A stretch of DNA of 61,285 nucleotides, taken from assembly GCF_000455205.1 (NCBI RefSeq), contig NZ_AUWQ01000015.1, forward strand, positions 1 to 61,285, written 5' to 3'. Positions 7,899-21,812 of this stretch are shown in pieces; position 1 is the stretch's first letter, and each line of letters begins with the position of its first letter. Source of the DNA: Mycobacterium sp. UM_CSW. GTDB taxonomy: Bacteria; Actinomycetota; Actinomycetes; Mycobacteriales; Mycobacteriaceae. The notes beneath the pieces were generated by a model. That model was not told the DNA's origin and made no database searches. It worked only from the letters and a program-made list of their open reading frames with translations. The position numbers were made by a program, and so were the translations under genes.

Positions 7899-9164
7899 CT
7901 ATAGGTGCGCCCCGGTCGATCCGTTGGTCCCCGCCGCTCCCAACAGAATTCCGCCGTTTCCGCCGGCACCCCCGAGACCGCCCGAGCCGGTGCCGGCCGC
8001 GCCGCCTTCGCCGCCGTCGCCGCCGTTGCCGAACAGCCCCACCGCGTTGCCCCCCGCACCCCCTGTCCCCGGGGTACCGAACACCGCCTGCCCGCCGGTG
8101 CCGCCGTGACCGCCGTTGCCCGCCAGGAGCCCGCCGCTGCCCCCTGCGCCGCCAGGACCTCCGGGGTTCACGGAGCTGAAAATGCCGCCCCCGGTCCCTC
8201 CGGCGCCGCCGTTTCCAATCAGCCCTGCGCTGCCGCCGGTGCCGCCGCCCTGTCCCAGGGATCCATCCCCGCCGTCGCCGCCATCGCCGAACAGCAATCC
8301 GCCTTTGCCGCCGGAACCGCCAACGTTGCCGCCGTTGCCAAATCCGGCGTCGCCGCCGGCACCCCCTGTCCCGAAGAGCAGGCCACCGCTGCCGCCACTG
8401 CCGCCGGCCCCTCCGGGACCCGTCCCGTCGTTTGCAAAGCCGCCGGCTCCGCCGGCGCCACCGGCTCCGCCGAACAACCCGATGGCGTTACCGCCGACCC
8501 CGCCGTTGCCGGCCCGGCCGGCCACGAAATTGTTTGCGCCACCGGTCCCACCCGCGCCGCCATTGCCGTAAAGCAGGCCACCGGTGCCGCCGGTGCCGCC
8601 GGTGCCGCCGGTGCCGCTCGCGACGTTGACGCTCCCGCCGGTGCCGCCATTGCCGCCGTGGCCGAAGAGGCCCGCGGCGCCACCGTTGCCACCGTTTTTG
8701 CCCCCCGCGCCGGACCCGCCGTCGCCGCCATTGCCCCAGAGGATGCCGCCCGCGCCGCCGTTTTGCCCTGTGCCTGGTGCTCCGTTGGTGCCATCGCCGA
8801 TCAGCGGGCGCTGCAGCAGCAGTTCGGTGGGCGTGTTGATCACGTTCAGCAGGTCCTGCACGGCCGTCTGTAGTGGCGACACGTTGGCCGCCTCGGTGCC
8901 GGCGTAAGCGGCCGCACCCCCGCTCAAGGCCTGCACGAACTGCTGATGGAGCGCCGCCGCTCGGGCGCTGAGGGCCTGATACGCCTGCCCGTACTCGCCG
9001 AACACCGACGCGATCGCCGCCGACACCTCGTCGGCACCGGCCGAGAGCACGTTCGCGGTGGGGGCCCACGCGGCCGCATTGGCCTCGCTGATCTGCGAGC
9101 CGATACTCGCCACGTCGGTCGCGGCCGCGGCGATCAGGTCTGGAATTGCGACAGCAAACGACAT
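7899..9164 (-). CDS. PE_PGRS family protein
   Basis: A 421-residue protein with an N-terminal PE domain (about 1-95, starting [11 protein letters not shown]) that carries a YxxxE type VII export signal (YAGTE) near its end. A short linker contains the conserved PLIGDGTNG sequence, followed by a Gly-rich PGRS region of GGxGGx repeats with NGG and AGG variants. The C-terminus lacks a distinct extra domain. PE_PGRS proteins are exported mainly through ESX-5 to the cell surface. The repetitive gene region is very GC-rich and prone to assembly error. The start is the ATG at 9164. Confidence 0.95.
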   Translation of the reverse strand: MSFAVAIPDLIAAAATDVASIGSQISEANAAAWAPTANVLSAGADEVSAAIASVFGEYGQAYQALSARAAALHQQFVQALSGGAAAYAGTEAANVSPLQTAVQDLLNVINTPTELLLQRPLIGDGTNGAPGTGQNGGAGGILWGNGGDGGSGAGGKNGGNGGAAGLFGHGGNGGTGGSVNVASGTGGTGGTGGTGGLLYGNGGAGGTGGANNFVAGRAGNGGVGGNAIGLFGGAGGAGGAGGFANDGTGPGGAGGSGGSGGLLFGTGGAGGDAGFGNGGNVGGSGGKGGLLFGDGGDGGDGSLGQGGGTGGSAGLIGNGGAGGTGGGIFSSVNPGGPGGAGGSGGLLAGNGGHGGTGGQAVFGTPGTGGAGGNAVGLFGNGGDGGEGGAAGTGSGGLGGAGGNGGILLGAAGTNGSTGAHL

Positions 9165-9777
9165 TCCGCACCTCCGATCGACGCTACGACCCGGCGGTCG
9201 GCCACTCAGCTAGATCGTCGAGCCTCGCGGAATACCCAAAAGCGTATACATGCGCCACGCGCTTTATAGACGATTCGGAACAAAAAAATAGCGCGGGGTG
9301 GGGCACCCGCCGGTTGTGGCCGCCGGGCGGAAGGCCGCCGGAGAAAGTCCGCGGCTCCGTCAATTGAAACTCACACGCAATGCACACGCGCCCCCGAAAT
9401 GTCGTTCCCAGGCGGCGCAGCGTGCCCCATTTAGGGCGGTTGACACCGCGCAATGCCCCAATGCTGATGTCCAATCCGGTTGTCAGGCCGACGAGCCGCG
9501 GAGCCGAGCGAATTCATATATTCATGACGATGAAAAGGCTTCTTCTGATGGCAGCTCACGTCGGATTCATATGCTTCCGTCGAATACGCTGCGCTTCAAT
9601 GCTAATTCAGAGAAATCGCGCCGGAATTCATATTTTTCGAGTGCCGGAATTTGAATCAGCGTGAGCTTTGCCAGAATTCCGAGGTCAGGCGCGATTGGTT
9701 GTCATTCGGGTGGGATCGATACCCGGCCGGCTTTGAATAGCGTCCCGTAGCAACGACACAACACGGGAGGAAACCGC
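9165..9777. other. Intergenic region between PE_PGRS and PE genes; unusually AT-rich, no gene seen
   Basis: 613 bp between divergent genes. Short open frames exist but none has coding character or a good ribosome site. The part from about 9500 to 9660 is markedly richer in A and T than the surroundings. It repeats GAATTCATAT at 9510-9519 and 9624-9633, with a close variant GATTCATAT at 9564-9572. It should hold promoters for both genes, probably with regulator sites, but I cannot assign a specific one. Confidence 0.5.
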
Positions 9778-10077
9778 ATGTCCTTCGTAACTGCTTATCC
9801 GGAGAAGCTGGCGTCGGCCGCCGCGAATCTTCAGTCGATCAGCGCCGCACTGAACGCCGGCAACGCGGCCGCGGCCGCCCAGACCGTCGGTGTCGTTCCC
9901 GCGGCCGCCGACGAGGTATCCGCGCTCACCGCGGCCTACTTCGCCTCGCACGCGCGGCGTTTTCAAGCATTGAGTGCTCAGGCGGCGGCGATTCAGCAGA
10001 TGCTGGTCGCGACGCTGGCCGCAGGCGCGGCTTCCTATGCTGCAACAGAAGCCGCGAACGCGGCGGCTGCGGGCTGA
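9778..10077 (+). CDS. PE family protein
   Basis: A 99-residue protein consisting of a PE domain alone. It begins MSFVTAYPEKL, forms two predicted antiparallel helices, and ends with the YxxxE secretion signal YAATE. The ATG follows GGGAGG at about 9764-9769. It lies 6 bp upstream of a PPE gene, so the two products should form a PE/PPE heterodimer with an EspG chaperone and leave through a type VII secretion system, most likely ESX-5. Confidence 0.95.
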   Translation: MSFVTAYPEKLASAAANLQSISAALNAGNAAAAAQTVGVVPAAADEVSALTAAYFASHARRFQALSAQAAAIQQMLVATLAAGAASYAATEAANAAAAG

Positions 10078-10083
10078 GCGGCC

Positions 10084-11247
10084 ATGGACTATGGGTTGTT
10101 GCCGCCCGAGGTCAACTCCGCACGCATGTACACCGGTCCGGGGGCGGGTTCGTTGGTCGCCGCCTCGGCCGGCTGGGGTGATCTCGCCGTCGAATTGCAT
10201 TCGGCCGCAGCCGGATTCCAGTCGGTGATTTCGGCGCTGACCAGCGGTCCGTGGCTGGGTCCCGCGTCGGCGTCGTTGGTTGCGGCCGCGACGCCGTTCG
10301 TGGCGTGGTTACAAAGCAGCGCCACGAGTTCGGAGCTGGCGTCCAGCCAGGCGGCGGCCGCCGCCTCCGCCCACGAGACCGCGTTCGCCCTGACGGTGCC
10401 GCCCCCGGTGATCGCGGCCAACCGTGCAGAGTTGGCGGCCTTGCTCGCGACAAATTTCTTAGGGCAAAATGCCCCGGCGATCGCCGCTAACGAGGCCGAG
10501 TATTTCGAAATGTGGGCTCAGGACGCAACGGCAATGTATGCCTACGCCAGCTCGTCGGCGGCGGCGGCGGCACAGTTGACCGATTTTGCGGAGCCACCGG
10601 AGGTGGCCGATTCCTCCGGCCTGGCACGCCAATCTGCGGCGGTGTCCGCGGCCGCCGCCGACAATCCCGTCCAGACCGTCGTGCAGGATGTGCTGACGCG
10701 TTTAGATTCCATTCCGAACCCGTGGGCGGAACTGGTTTCGTCGTTCAACGGCACGCAGCTCGACAAATACATTTCGGCGAACACCATCTTGGACGACGTC
10801 GTCATGCTGTACGGCAAGTACTTGGTGCCTTATGTGTCAACCGCGCAGTCGATGATTCAATCGACGCAGTCCTTCGGGCAGGTGAGCAACGGGATTACGG
10901 CCATGACCACCTTCGCCAAGGGCCTTGGCCCCGCGGTCAAGGCGGCCGAAGGCGCGGCGCAGTCGGCGGCCAACGCCGGCACGAACGCCGGGGGCGTCGC
11001 GGCGGGTCTGGGCAGGGCGCTCCCGATGGGCGCGTTGTCGGTACCGCCGAGCTGGGCCCCGGTCAGCGCGGTGACCAACCCGGGGGTGGCCGCCCTCAAC
11101 TCCGCGGTCGTCCCGGTCGGGGCCGACGGAATGAATGCCCTGCCCATGGCCCCGTTGGGGCAACTCGGCGGAAACCGTTACGGGAGAATACTTCCGACCT
11201 ACGGTTTCAAGCCGTCAGTGATGGCAAAGCCGCCGGCGGCCGGGTGA
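10084..11247 (+). CDS. PPE family protein, PPE-SVP subfamily
   Basis: A 387-residue protein. The PPE domain (about 1-175) starts MDYGLLPPEVNSARM and contains the helical segments that pair with PE. The C-terminal part carries the subfamily mark GALSVPPSWAP, with SVP at residues 319-321 and Trp324. PPE-SVP proteins are typical ESX-5 substrates located at the cell surface. The gene is probably co-transcribed with the PE gene just upstream. The M. tuberculosis relatives that come to mind lie in the ESX-5 region. Confidence 0.95.
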   Translation: MDYGLLPPEVNSARMYTGPGAGSLVAASAGWGDLAVELHSAAAGFQSVISALTSGPWLGPASASLVAAATPFVAWLQSSATSSELASSQAAAAASAHETAFALTVPPPVIAANRAELAALLATNFLGQNAPAIAANEAEYFEMWAQDATAMYAYASSSAAAAAQLTDFAEPPEVADSSGLARQSAAVSAAAADNPVQTVVQDVLTRLDSIPNPWAELVSSFNGTQLDKYISANTILDDVVMLYGKYLVPYVSTAQSMIQSTQSFGQVSNGITAMTTFAKGLGPAVKAAEGAAQSAANAGTNAGGVAAGLGRALPMGALSVPPSWAPVSAVTNPGVAALNSAVVPVGADGMNALPMAPLGQLGGNRYGRILPTYGFKPSVMAKPPAAG

Positions 11248-11278
11248 CCGACGCGCCTGGATCGAAAAGTGTTTGGGT

Positions 11279-11554
11279 CTAACCGATCTCGCGTGCAACG
11301 TAGATTGCGACATATCCGAGCGGGATACCGGTGCGGTTCGCGATCGATTGCCGCGCCGCCAACTCCACGGCGGCCCGGCTGCTGGCTCGGGTGGCACCGC
11401 CGATCTCGGGAATTCGAATGAGCCATCCATCGGCGTCGCGAGTGATCTCGATGTCGAAGCACTGGCCGACGGTGGGGCGCGTCACGCGGCGAGTGACGCG
11501 TTGCGTGCGGCTCCTGCGCAGCGTGCTTGGACGGTGCAGAGTCTGACCGGGCAT
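11279..11554 (-). CDS. HicB-like small protein
   Basis: A 91-residue protein whose second half (FDIEITRDADGWLIRIPEI, then a helix rich in Ala/Arg) has the strand-strand-helix pattern of the HicB/partial RNase H fold. The N-terminal 35 residues are basic. I chose the ATG at 11554 because AGGAAAG lies 6-12 bases upstream; the open frame extends further without support. No HicA-type toxin is adjacent, so a toxin-antitoxin role is not supported. It converges on the PPE gene 31 bp away. HicB-like is a fold-level guess from pattern. Confidence 0.6.
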   Translation of the reverse strand: MPGQTLHRPSTLRRSRTQRVTRRVTRPTVGQCFDIEITRDADGWLIRIPEIGGATRASSRAAVELAARQSIANRTGIPLGYVAIYVAREIG

Positions 11555-11768
11555 GGCTACTTTCCTGAGTTGAAGATGGACCGCGCGCAAGAGTAAATCC
11601 GACCGAACCAAAACACCTAATCGCCTGATGCCGGGGCCGGTCAGGTCGGGCGTCCGACCGAGATTGGATCGCGGCGGCTTTATACCGGGAGTGGAGCGAA
11701 CCGGTGCTCTAGGGTCGTCTCCCGGGCCTACCAAGGGGTGACCGGACCAGGCGCAGGACGGAGGCGTC

Positions 11769-12092
11769 GTGACCAAGATGCGGTGTGCAACGCCCGTCCG
11801 AGCAGGTGCGGCGTTCGCGTTGATCGTCGCCTGTGTCGGCTACCCGCCAGCGCGCGCGGACGCGACTTACGGACCGGGCTCCTACGCAGTGCCGGGCGAA
11901 CTTCCCTACGGCGTATATGTCGCCCGCGCCGAATCCGGCGGCTATTCAGCAGCCTGCTCGTTCAGTACCTGGACCAGCGCCGGAAAATTCATCAGCTCCG
12001 ACGACGGGGCTTCGCTTACCGCGCAGATCGTGGCGCCCGCGATCGGAAGATTCATTACCCACGGCTGCACGCCGTGGATCAAGGTCGGATAA
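11769..12092 (+). CDS. Small exported protein with signal peptide
   Basis: A 107-residue protein with a signal peptide: a basic start (MTKMRCATPVRAG), a hydrophobic core and a probable AxA cleavage site near residue 30 (PARADA). The mature part has two Cys (about residues 63 and 100) that could form a disulphide, and aromatic Gly/Tyr-rich sequence. GGACGGAGG precedes the GTG at 11769; an ATG three codons later is an alternative. The family resembles small mycobacterial exported hypothetical proteins. Function unknown. It sits 44 bp from the 3' end of tRNA-Ala. Confidence 0.65.
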   Translation: MTKMRCATPVRAGAAFALIVACVGYPPARADATYGPGSYAVPGELPYGVYVARAESGGYSAACSFSTWTSAGKFISSDDGASLTAQIVAPAIGRFITHGCTPWIKVG

Positions 12093-12136
12093 GGCCGTCG
12101 CAATGGGATTGGGGAAGCGCCGACACATCACTGCGG

Positions 12137-12209
12137 TGGAGCCTAGGGGAATCGAACCCCTGACACCCGCCTTGCAAAGGCGGTGCTCTACCAACTGAGC
12201 TAAGGCCCC
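12137..12209 (-). tRNA. alaT: tRNA-Ala (anticodon TGC)
   Basis: A 73-nt cloverleaf on the minus strand. Acceptor GGGGCCT pairs with AGGCTCC, the D-arm carries AGCTCAGTTGGTAGAGC, the anticodon loop reads TTTGCAA with TGC, and the T-arm has GGTTCGATTCC. The CCA is not encoded. With tRNA-Ile it forms the pair that follows gyrA and the DUF3566 gene in M. tuberculosis. Confidence 0.97.
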
Positions 12210-12360
12210 TCGTCGTGGCTCGGTGGATGATCGGGTGGATCGGCCACCGCCACGTGCCAGACCTCGACTCCGCGTCGTGACCGCACCACCGCCGCCGCTA
12301 CCGCGGCAAGTGCCAGTGGCAATGCAAGCCTCACGCAACGTCTGGACGGGCACATGGTTG

Positions 12361-12434
12361 TGGGCCTGGGAGGACTCGAACCTCCGACCTCTTCGTTATC
12401 AGCGAAGCGCTCTAACCGCCTGAGCTACAGGCCC
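12361..12434 (-). tRNA. ileT: tRNA-Ile (anticodon GAT)
   Basis: A 74-nt cloverleaf on the minus strand. Acceptor GGGCCTG pairs with CAGGCCC, the anticodon loop reads CTGATAA with GAT, and the T-arm has GGTTCGAGTCC. It lies upstream of tRNA-Ala in transcription order and downstream of the DUF3566 gene. Confidence 0.97.
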
Positions 12435-12494
12435 GCACTCGCGTAGGGCCGAGCGACGAGATTACCGCAATCGTCGCCGGACCCCCAAAACCGC

Positions 12495-12586
12495 GTGATC
12501 GCCACCAGTCCGATGGGTGTCGACCCACTGCGCCCGGCTGCGCCGCGCTTGTGATCGCCACCAGTCCGATGGGTGTCGACCCACTA
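12495..12586 (-). repeat. 55-56 bp repeat family, locus 1 (1.6 tandem units)
   Basis: Two identical 35-bp copies (12495-12529 and 12551-12585) with a period of 56 bp are separated by the 21-bp core GCGCCCGGCTGCGCCGCGCTT. On the minus strand the core reads CAAGCGCGGCGCAGCCGGGC. The end of the array abuts the stop codon of the DUF3566 gene (12584-12586). The same core occurs at 33.2 kb and three times at 57.3 kb. Confidence 0.9.
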
Positions 12587-13474
12587 GTCGCGGTCCGCCA
12601 ATGTGACTTCGATGCCGCCGATCAGATCGGTGGCCAGGTTGTAGACGAACGCGGCGATGGTGGCCATCGCGGTCAGGAGGACGATGTTGACCAAGCCGAT
12701 GAGCACGGCTCCGCCGAAGATCGTGCCGCTGGATACCAATTCGCCGCTGCTGCCGCTGGTGTTGTTCAACAGGTCGCCGACGTTGCTGTTCAGCTTGGCC
12801 CACACGCCCATGCCGCCGAGCACGAGGTACAGGAAGGCCACCGCGATCATCCACACGAAGAACAGCGCCACCGACAGCAGCAGCGACACCTTCAGCGTGC
12901 TCCAGGGATCGATCCGCCGGATCTGCATGCTGGCCCGAACGGGACCGCGGGTCCGCCGCGACACCTGGACGCGGTTTTCGCGGCCTTCGTTGGTATCGGC
13001 GTTCGTGGATCTGGCCGAAACCGATGGGCTGGGCGCCTCCGCGCTGCGCTCCGGCGGAGGCTTGCGTTGCGGGGACCGGGGCAGCGGCCCGGACAGGTCG
13101 GGCAGCTCGCTGGCGTAGGCCTCCGCGGGCGGGCCGTCGCCGCGGGGCGGCGCGGGGTCGTACTCATACGGGTTCTTGGCGCGAGCGGACGCGCCGGTCC
13201 CGGGCGCGGCCGTGCCCGAGACGAAGCGGTTGAGCCGGGCATCGGCGCTGGTGGGAGCGGTGGCCGGTCGCGGCTCGCCGTGCGGTTCGGGCTCGCGATG
13301 CGTCGGGACGGCCGCCCGGGCGGCGCCGCGCTGCCGGGGCGGGGGATCGCCAGCTTCGGGAGCCCGGCCGGTCTGCGCAGGCGCCGCGCGGTGCGCGCCG
13401 GCGCGCTCGGCCGCGCCGTCCCCATTAAGGCCGTCGCCCTGTTTGGGGGCGCCCGGCTCGTTCGGTGAGGTCAC
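12584..13474 (-). CDS. DUF3566 membrane protein (Rv0007-like)
   Basis: A 296-residue protein. The first ~180 residues are Pro/Ala/Arg-rich and probably disordered. The DUF3566 domain follows, with the starting signature [16 protein letters not shown] and two membrane helices (about 195-220 and 255-280). It matches the gene immediately downstream of gyrA in mycobacteria. Function is not established; its conservation beside gyrA suggests a housekeeping role. The stop TAG coincides with the edge of the repeat array. The start is the ATG at 13474. Confidence 0.9.
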   Translation of the reverse strand: MTSPNEPGAPKQGDGLNGDGAAERAGAHRAAPAQTGRAPEAGDPPPRQRGAARAAVPTHREPEPHGEPRPATAPTSADARLNRFVSGTAAPGTGASARAKNPYEYDPAPPRGDGPPAEAYASELPDLSGPLPRSPQRKPPPERSAEAPSPSVSARSTNADTNEGRENRVQVSRRTRGPVRASMQIRRIDPWSTLKVSLLLSVALFFVWMIAVAFLYLVLGGMGVWAKLNSNVGDLLNNTSGSSGELVSSGTIFGGAVLIGLVNIVLLTAMATIAAFVYNLATDLIGGIEVTLADRD

Positions 13475-13590
13475 CCCGACTCCTTAGATCTTCTGCGCTG
13501 GCCGCCTGGCAGTCGCAATATGTCCGGTCGGGCCGAGTCTAGTTGCCTCGGCATTTGTGCGGACCCCCGCTTGCCCGCATCGTTACCTGC

Positions 13591-16107
<2,517 letters not shown>

Positions 16108-16146
16108 CTATTCCTCGTTTGCGTTGGGATACGCGTGCCTGATCGA

Positions 16147-18204
<2,058 letters not shown>

Positions 18205-18434
18205 TCATGCGGGCGGTCCGGTCACCGCAGCAGTCGCACTCCGCCAGTCTACCGTGACTGGGGCTTAGCACCGATTTTCTGGGCGCGTTTCTACCCAGCT
18301 AACTGCGCCGTGCACACGATTTCTTTATTCTCACCGCGTCCCGACGTGCCTGATAGGGGTCTCTTTCGTCCTAGCGGCTCTGAGGCGCCTGTTGATACCG
18401 GCTCAACTGGGGACCGATTGGGCCCCCGAACGCC

Positions 18435-18992
18435 TCAGCCGTACGTGTCCCGCGGCCCGCGACCGGCGATGTGGCGGGGCCCCTTGCGCCACGACGGCGC
18501 GGTGGGTCCGGTGATCTTGAGCGAGGTCACCACGCCGTTGCCAACCGCCGCCGCGATCTTGGCCAACAGTTGTGCCTGGATCATCCGCAGCTGGGTGGCC
18601 CACGCCGTCGATTCGGCGGTGACACTGAGAACGCCATCGTTGAGCGCGGTCGGGGTGGCGTGATCGGCGATCTGGTGTCCCACCACCGACGACCAGTGGC
18701 CCAGCACCGTGCCTTCGGCGACGTGCGCCGTCCAGCCGCGTTTCTTCGCGAGGTCGCGCGCCAACCGTCCCAGGGGTTGTGGGTCGCGAACGTCGGGCCC
18801 CGGCCCCGACCAGCTCCGGCGCTGACCCGCGACGCGGCGCGGAGCCGATGGGACCGCGCGCCCACGGCCGGCGTCCTTTCCCTGCGCGCGGGCCGCCGCC
18901 CGAGCCTCCTCGAGCGTCCGGCGCACCAGGTCGATCCCGGTCAAGCCGCCCAGTCGTTCGACGTCGTCCTTTGTGTCGTCGGCGTCGGTCAT
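18435..18992 (-). CDS. dciA: DciA-type DnaB helicase operator (DUF721; Rv0004-like)
   Basis: A 185-residue protein with a basic linker in the first half and the DUF721/DciA domain (about 95-165: [17 protein letters not shown], then [14 protein letters not shown]). DciA is the ancestral loader/operator of the replicative helicase in bacteria without DnaC, including mycobacteria. The ATG overlaps the recF stop by 4 bases, so it is translationally coupled in the dnaN-recF-dciA operon. Confidence 0.92.
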   Translation of the reverse strand: MTDADDTKDDVERLGGLTGIDLVRRTLEEARAAARAQGKDAGRGRAVPSAPRRVAGQRRSWSGPGPDVRDPQPLGRLARDLAKKRGWTAHVAEGTVLGHWSSVVGHQIADHATPTALNDGVLSVTAESTAWATQLRMIQAQLLAKIAAAVGNGVVTSLKITGPTAPSWRKGPRHIAGRGPRDTYG

Positions 18993-20131
18993 GACCGCAC
19001 CGCCGATACCCGGCCCGTGTCGTCGTCGCGCAGATCGATGTGCACCCGCCTAGCATCCCAGTCGGCCGGAATGTCTTCCAGCACCGCCGCGGTCACCAAA
19101 ACCTGCTCGGCTGACTCGGCCACCGTCGCCAACGCGCGGCGGCGGGTGGCGTCGAGTTCGGCGAACACGTCGTCGAGCAACAACACCGGTTCGCCGCCGT
19201 CCGCTCTCAGCAACTCATATGCCGCCAACCGCAGCGCGACCGCGAAGGACCACGATTCGCCATGGCTGGCAAAGCCTTTGGCGGGTTGGTCGCCGAGTCG
19301 CAGCTCCAGGTCGTCGCGGTGCGGGCCGACCAGACACATTCCCCGCTCCAGCTCCGCGTCGCGCCGGGCCGACAGGGCGGCCAACAAAGCGGCCTCCAGG
19401 AACTCGCGGTCGCTGATGTCGGAAGCCTCGAGGCTCGCGCGGTAGGCGATCGAGGCGGGACGTGATCCCGGCGCCAGCAGCTGGTAGGCCTTCTCCACCT
19501 CCGGCGCCAGTTCGTTGACCAAATCGATGCGGGCGGCCATCAATTGGGCGCCGTGCTCGGCCAGCCGGCTGTCCCACACATCTAGCGTGTCCAGGGCGCC
19601 GCGGTCGCCCCGAAACCGCGCGCCGGAAAGGGACTTCAACAGCGCGGTCCGTTGCCGCAAGACCTTGTCGTAATCGGCGCGCACACCGGCCACCCCTGGG
19701 CGGCGGACCGTGGCCAAATCATCTAGGTAGCGCCGCCGGTCCGACGGATCCCCGCGCACCAAGGCCAGGTCCTCGGGCGCGAAAAGCACCGCCCGCAATA
19801 CACCGACCACTTCACGCGTGCTGCGAACCGGCGAGCGATTCAGCCGCGCCTTGTTGGCGCGGCCCGCGGCGATCTCCAGATCGATCGCGCATTCCCGGCC
19901 GTCGTTGACGACGATCGTCGAAATTACCGCGCGGTCCGCGCCCGCCCGGATCAACGGCGCGTCGGTTCCGACCCGGTGCGATCCCAATGTGGTCGAATAC
20001 CACAGGGCCTCAACAAGATTCGTCTTTCCAAAGCCGTTGGGACCCACGAACACCGTGCGGCCCGGCTGCAATTCGAGGTCGGCGTGGGCCCAGGACCTGA
20101 AATCACGCAGACCTAAATGCCGGACGTACAC
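18989..20131 (-). CDS. recF: DNA replication and repair protein RecF
   Basis: A 380-residue SMC-like ATPase that loads RecA at gaps. It has the Walker [10 protein letters not shown], the ABC signature region near the C-terminal [28 protein letters not shown], with Walker [12 protein letters not shown] and the D-loop. The GTG at 20131 abuts the dnaN stop codon (20132-20134) directly, indicating tight coupling. Start residues [14 protein letters not shown] match the family. Confidence 0.97.
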   Translation of the reverse strand: MYVRHLGLRDFRSWAHADLELQPGRTVFVGPNGFGKTNLVEALWYSTTLGSHRVGTDAPLIRAGADRAVISTIVVNDGRECAIDLEIAAGRANKARLNRSPVRSTREVVGVLRAVLFAPEDLALVRGDPSDRRRYLDDLATVRRPGVAGVRADYDKVLRQRTALLKSLSGARFRGDRGALDTLDVWDSRLAEHGAQLMAARIDLVNELAPEVEKAYQLLAPGSRPASIAYRASLEASDISDREFLEAALLAALSARRDAELERGMCLVGPHRDDLELRLGDQPAKGFASHGESWSFAVALRLAAYELLRADGGEPVLLLDDVFAELDATRRRALATVAESAEQVLVTAAVLEDIPADWDARRVHIDLRDDDTGRVSAVRS

Positions 20132-21331
20132 CTAGCCAGGCAACCGGACTGGCATCAGCAGGTACACATAATCCGTCGGCAACGCGGGGAAGGGCCCGGA
20201 GCCGGTGGGGGAGGTGTCGCCGTCCGACGCGGGGCGCAGCAGCGCGGGCTTGCCCGGCGTCGTGAAGCCGAACGACACCCGTTCCGAATGCACCGATGCG
20301 AGGCCATCGGTCAAATACGTCGGGTTGAATGCGATCGTCAACGGTTCGCCGACGAAATCAACCTGGAGATCTTCTTCGGCCCGGCCCACGTCGTCGGCGC
20401 CGGCAGACAGCCGCAACGTCCCGTCGGAGAATTCCATCCGCACCTGCGCACCGCGGTCGGCCACCAAAGCGACCAGCTTGATGGCCTCGGTCAGCTCCGC
20501 CACGTCGATGGTGGCGACCGCGGTGTGCTCGGCGGGCAGCAGCTGACGAAACTTCGGGAACTCCGCATCCAGAAGCCGGGTGGTGCTTTGCTTGCCGTTG
20601 CCGCTGATGCCGAGCAACCCGTCCTTTCCGACTCCGGCGCCCGCGCCCAGCGACAGCTGAACCTCAGACCCGTCGGCGCCGGCCTTGGCCGCCTCCGACA
20701 ACGTCTTGGCCGGTACCAGCACCGCCGCCTCGATGTCAGGCGAAAGCGCCGTCCAGGTCAGCTCGCGAACCGCCAGACGGAACCTGTCGGTTGCGGCCAA
20801 AACCACCGTGTCGCCGGAAATCTCGACCCGAATCCCGGTCAGCATCGGCAAAGTGTCATCCCGACCGGCGGCGATGGCGACCTGGCCGATCGCCTCTGCG
20901 AACAAGTCCGCCGGCAAAGTGCCGGTGCCTTCGGGCAGTGCGGGCAGCGTCGGGTAATCCTCAACTGGCATCGTCGGCAGGGAGAATCGTGCGCTTCCGC
21001 AGGTCAACGCGACCCGATTGCCGTCCACATAGAAGTCGACCGGTTTGTTCGGCAACGCCCGGGTGATGTCTGACAACAGTCTTCCGGACACCAAAACGCT
21101 TCCCGGAGCAGCGATTTCGGCGGCAACTTGGGCTTCGGCGGACACCTCGTAGTCGAATCCGGAGATCGTCAGGCCGTCGTCCGAACCGGACAACAGGACC
21201 CCGGACAACACCGGCACCGCGGGCCGGGTCGGCAGGTTCTTCGCAACCCACGACACCGCATCGGCGAATGACTCTCGCACCAGACGGAACTTCAAGTCGG
21301 TGAGGCCAGCTGTTGTCGTCGCCGCGTCCAT
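20132..21331 (-). CDS. dnaN: DNA polymerase III beta sliding clamp
   Basis: A 399-residue clamp protein with three repeated clamp domains, close to the 402 residues of M. tuberculosis DnaN. The C-terminal [12 protein letters not shown] is the hydrophobic-pocket end that binds polymerase and repair proteins. The ATG at 21331 begins [20 protein letters not shown], matching the mycobacterial start. It lies downstream of oriC and starts the dnaN-recF-dciA operon. Confidence 0.98.
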   Translation of the reverse strand: MDAATTTAGLTDLKFRLVRESFADAVSWVAKNLPTRPAVPVLSGVLLSGSDDGLTISGFDYEVSAEAQVAAEIAAPGSVLVSGRLLSDITRALPNKPVDFYVDGNRVALTCGSARFSLPTMPVEDYPTLPALPEGTGTLPADLFAEAIGQVAIAAGRDDTLPMLTGIRVEISGDTVVLAATDRFRLAVRELTWTALSPDIEAAVLVPAKTLSEAAKAGADGSEVQLSLGAGAGVGKDGLLGISGNGKQSTTRLLDAEFPKFRQLLPAEHTAVATIDVAELTEAIKLVALVADRGAQVRMEFSDGTLRLSAGADDVGRAEEDLQVDFVGEPLTIAFNPTYLTDGLASVHSERVSFGFTTPGKPALLRPASDGDTSPTGSGPFPALPTDYVYLLMPVRLPG

Positions 21332-21812
21332 AGCGTCCCTTTACCTGCCGAGTGTCCAAAAACCTTCAAAAACCACGGTGGCTAGCCGCCCGTCGCTAGC
21401 AGTCGAACCACAACCGTAGATCTTCTGCCGCCATCTTGAAAGCTAATGCCAGCGGCCGACAAGCGGGGTGAACGTGGGTCCCGGCGCGGCGCGGTCGACG
21501 GGTGTCCCCAACGCCGTTCTTCAAAGAAGAAATAACGGATAGATCTCAGTAACAGTATTAAGGCCTGTGCATGTTGGGGACAGCTTGGCTTTAGTGCAGC
21601 TAGGGGAGCGGCGGGGTTGTGGATGGTGCGGTTGAGAACGGGGCCGCGGTTGTTGGGCCGATGGGGATGGATGACGGATGTGCACGGAAACCCCAATCCC
21701 GCACCGATCTTTGACCGGCTTGTGCACAGGGCTGCGCACAACGCCCTGGAGTGACAGCTGTGACAGGGGAGTGAGAAGTTTTTTGAAAATAAGTTCGGCG
21801 GAAGCGCCTCGG
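21332..21812. other. oriC: Origin of replication region (oriC) between dnaA and dnaN
   Basis: The 481-bp dnaA-dnaN gap is the known mycobacterial origin. It contains DnaA-box-like sequences (TTGTGCACA at 21720-21728, TTGTGCGCA on the minus strand at 21733-21741, weaker CTGTCCCCA on the minus strand at 21576-21584, GTGTCCCCA at 21502-21510). An AT-rich stretch (about 21517-21562) holds an inverted repeat TTCTTC-AAA-GAAGAA at 21517-21531. The AT-rich part is a candidate unwinding element. No gene is seen here. Confidence 0.9.
21720..21741. promoter_or_regulatory. Closely spaced convergent DnaA boxes within oriC
   Basis: TTGTGCACA (21720-21728, plus strand) and TTGTGCGCA (21733-21741, minus strand) face each other with 4 bp between. 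They differ from the mycobacterial consensus TTGTCCACA at one and two positions. They lie on the dnaA side of the origin region. Confidence 0.7.

Noticed and set aside
8000-8800. CRISPR-like short repeats
   Set aside because: These are irregular GGxGGx codon repeats of a PGRS domain without constant repeat/spacer lengths. The 55-56 bp and 20-bp arrays also lack unique spacers.
7905-8873. Long plus-strand frames across the PE_PGRS gene
   Set aside because: Ala/Pro-rich mirrors of the PGRS repeats; the minus strand encodes a canonical PE domain.
11279-11554. HicAB toxin-antitoxin system
   Set aside because: No HicA-like partner on either side; only the HicB-like fold pattern is present.
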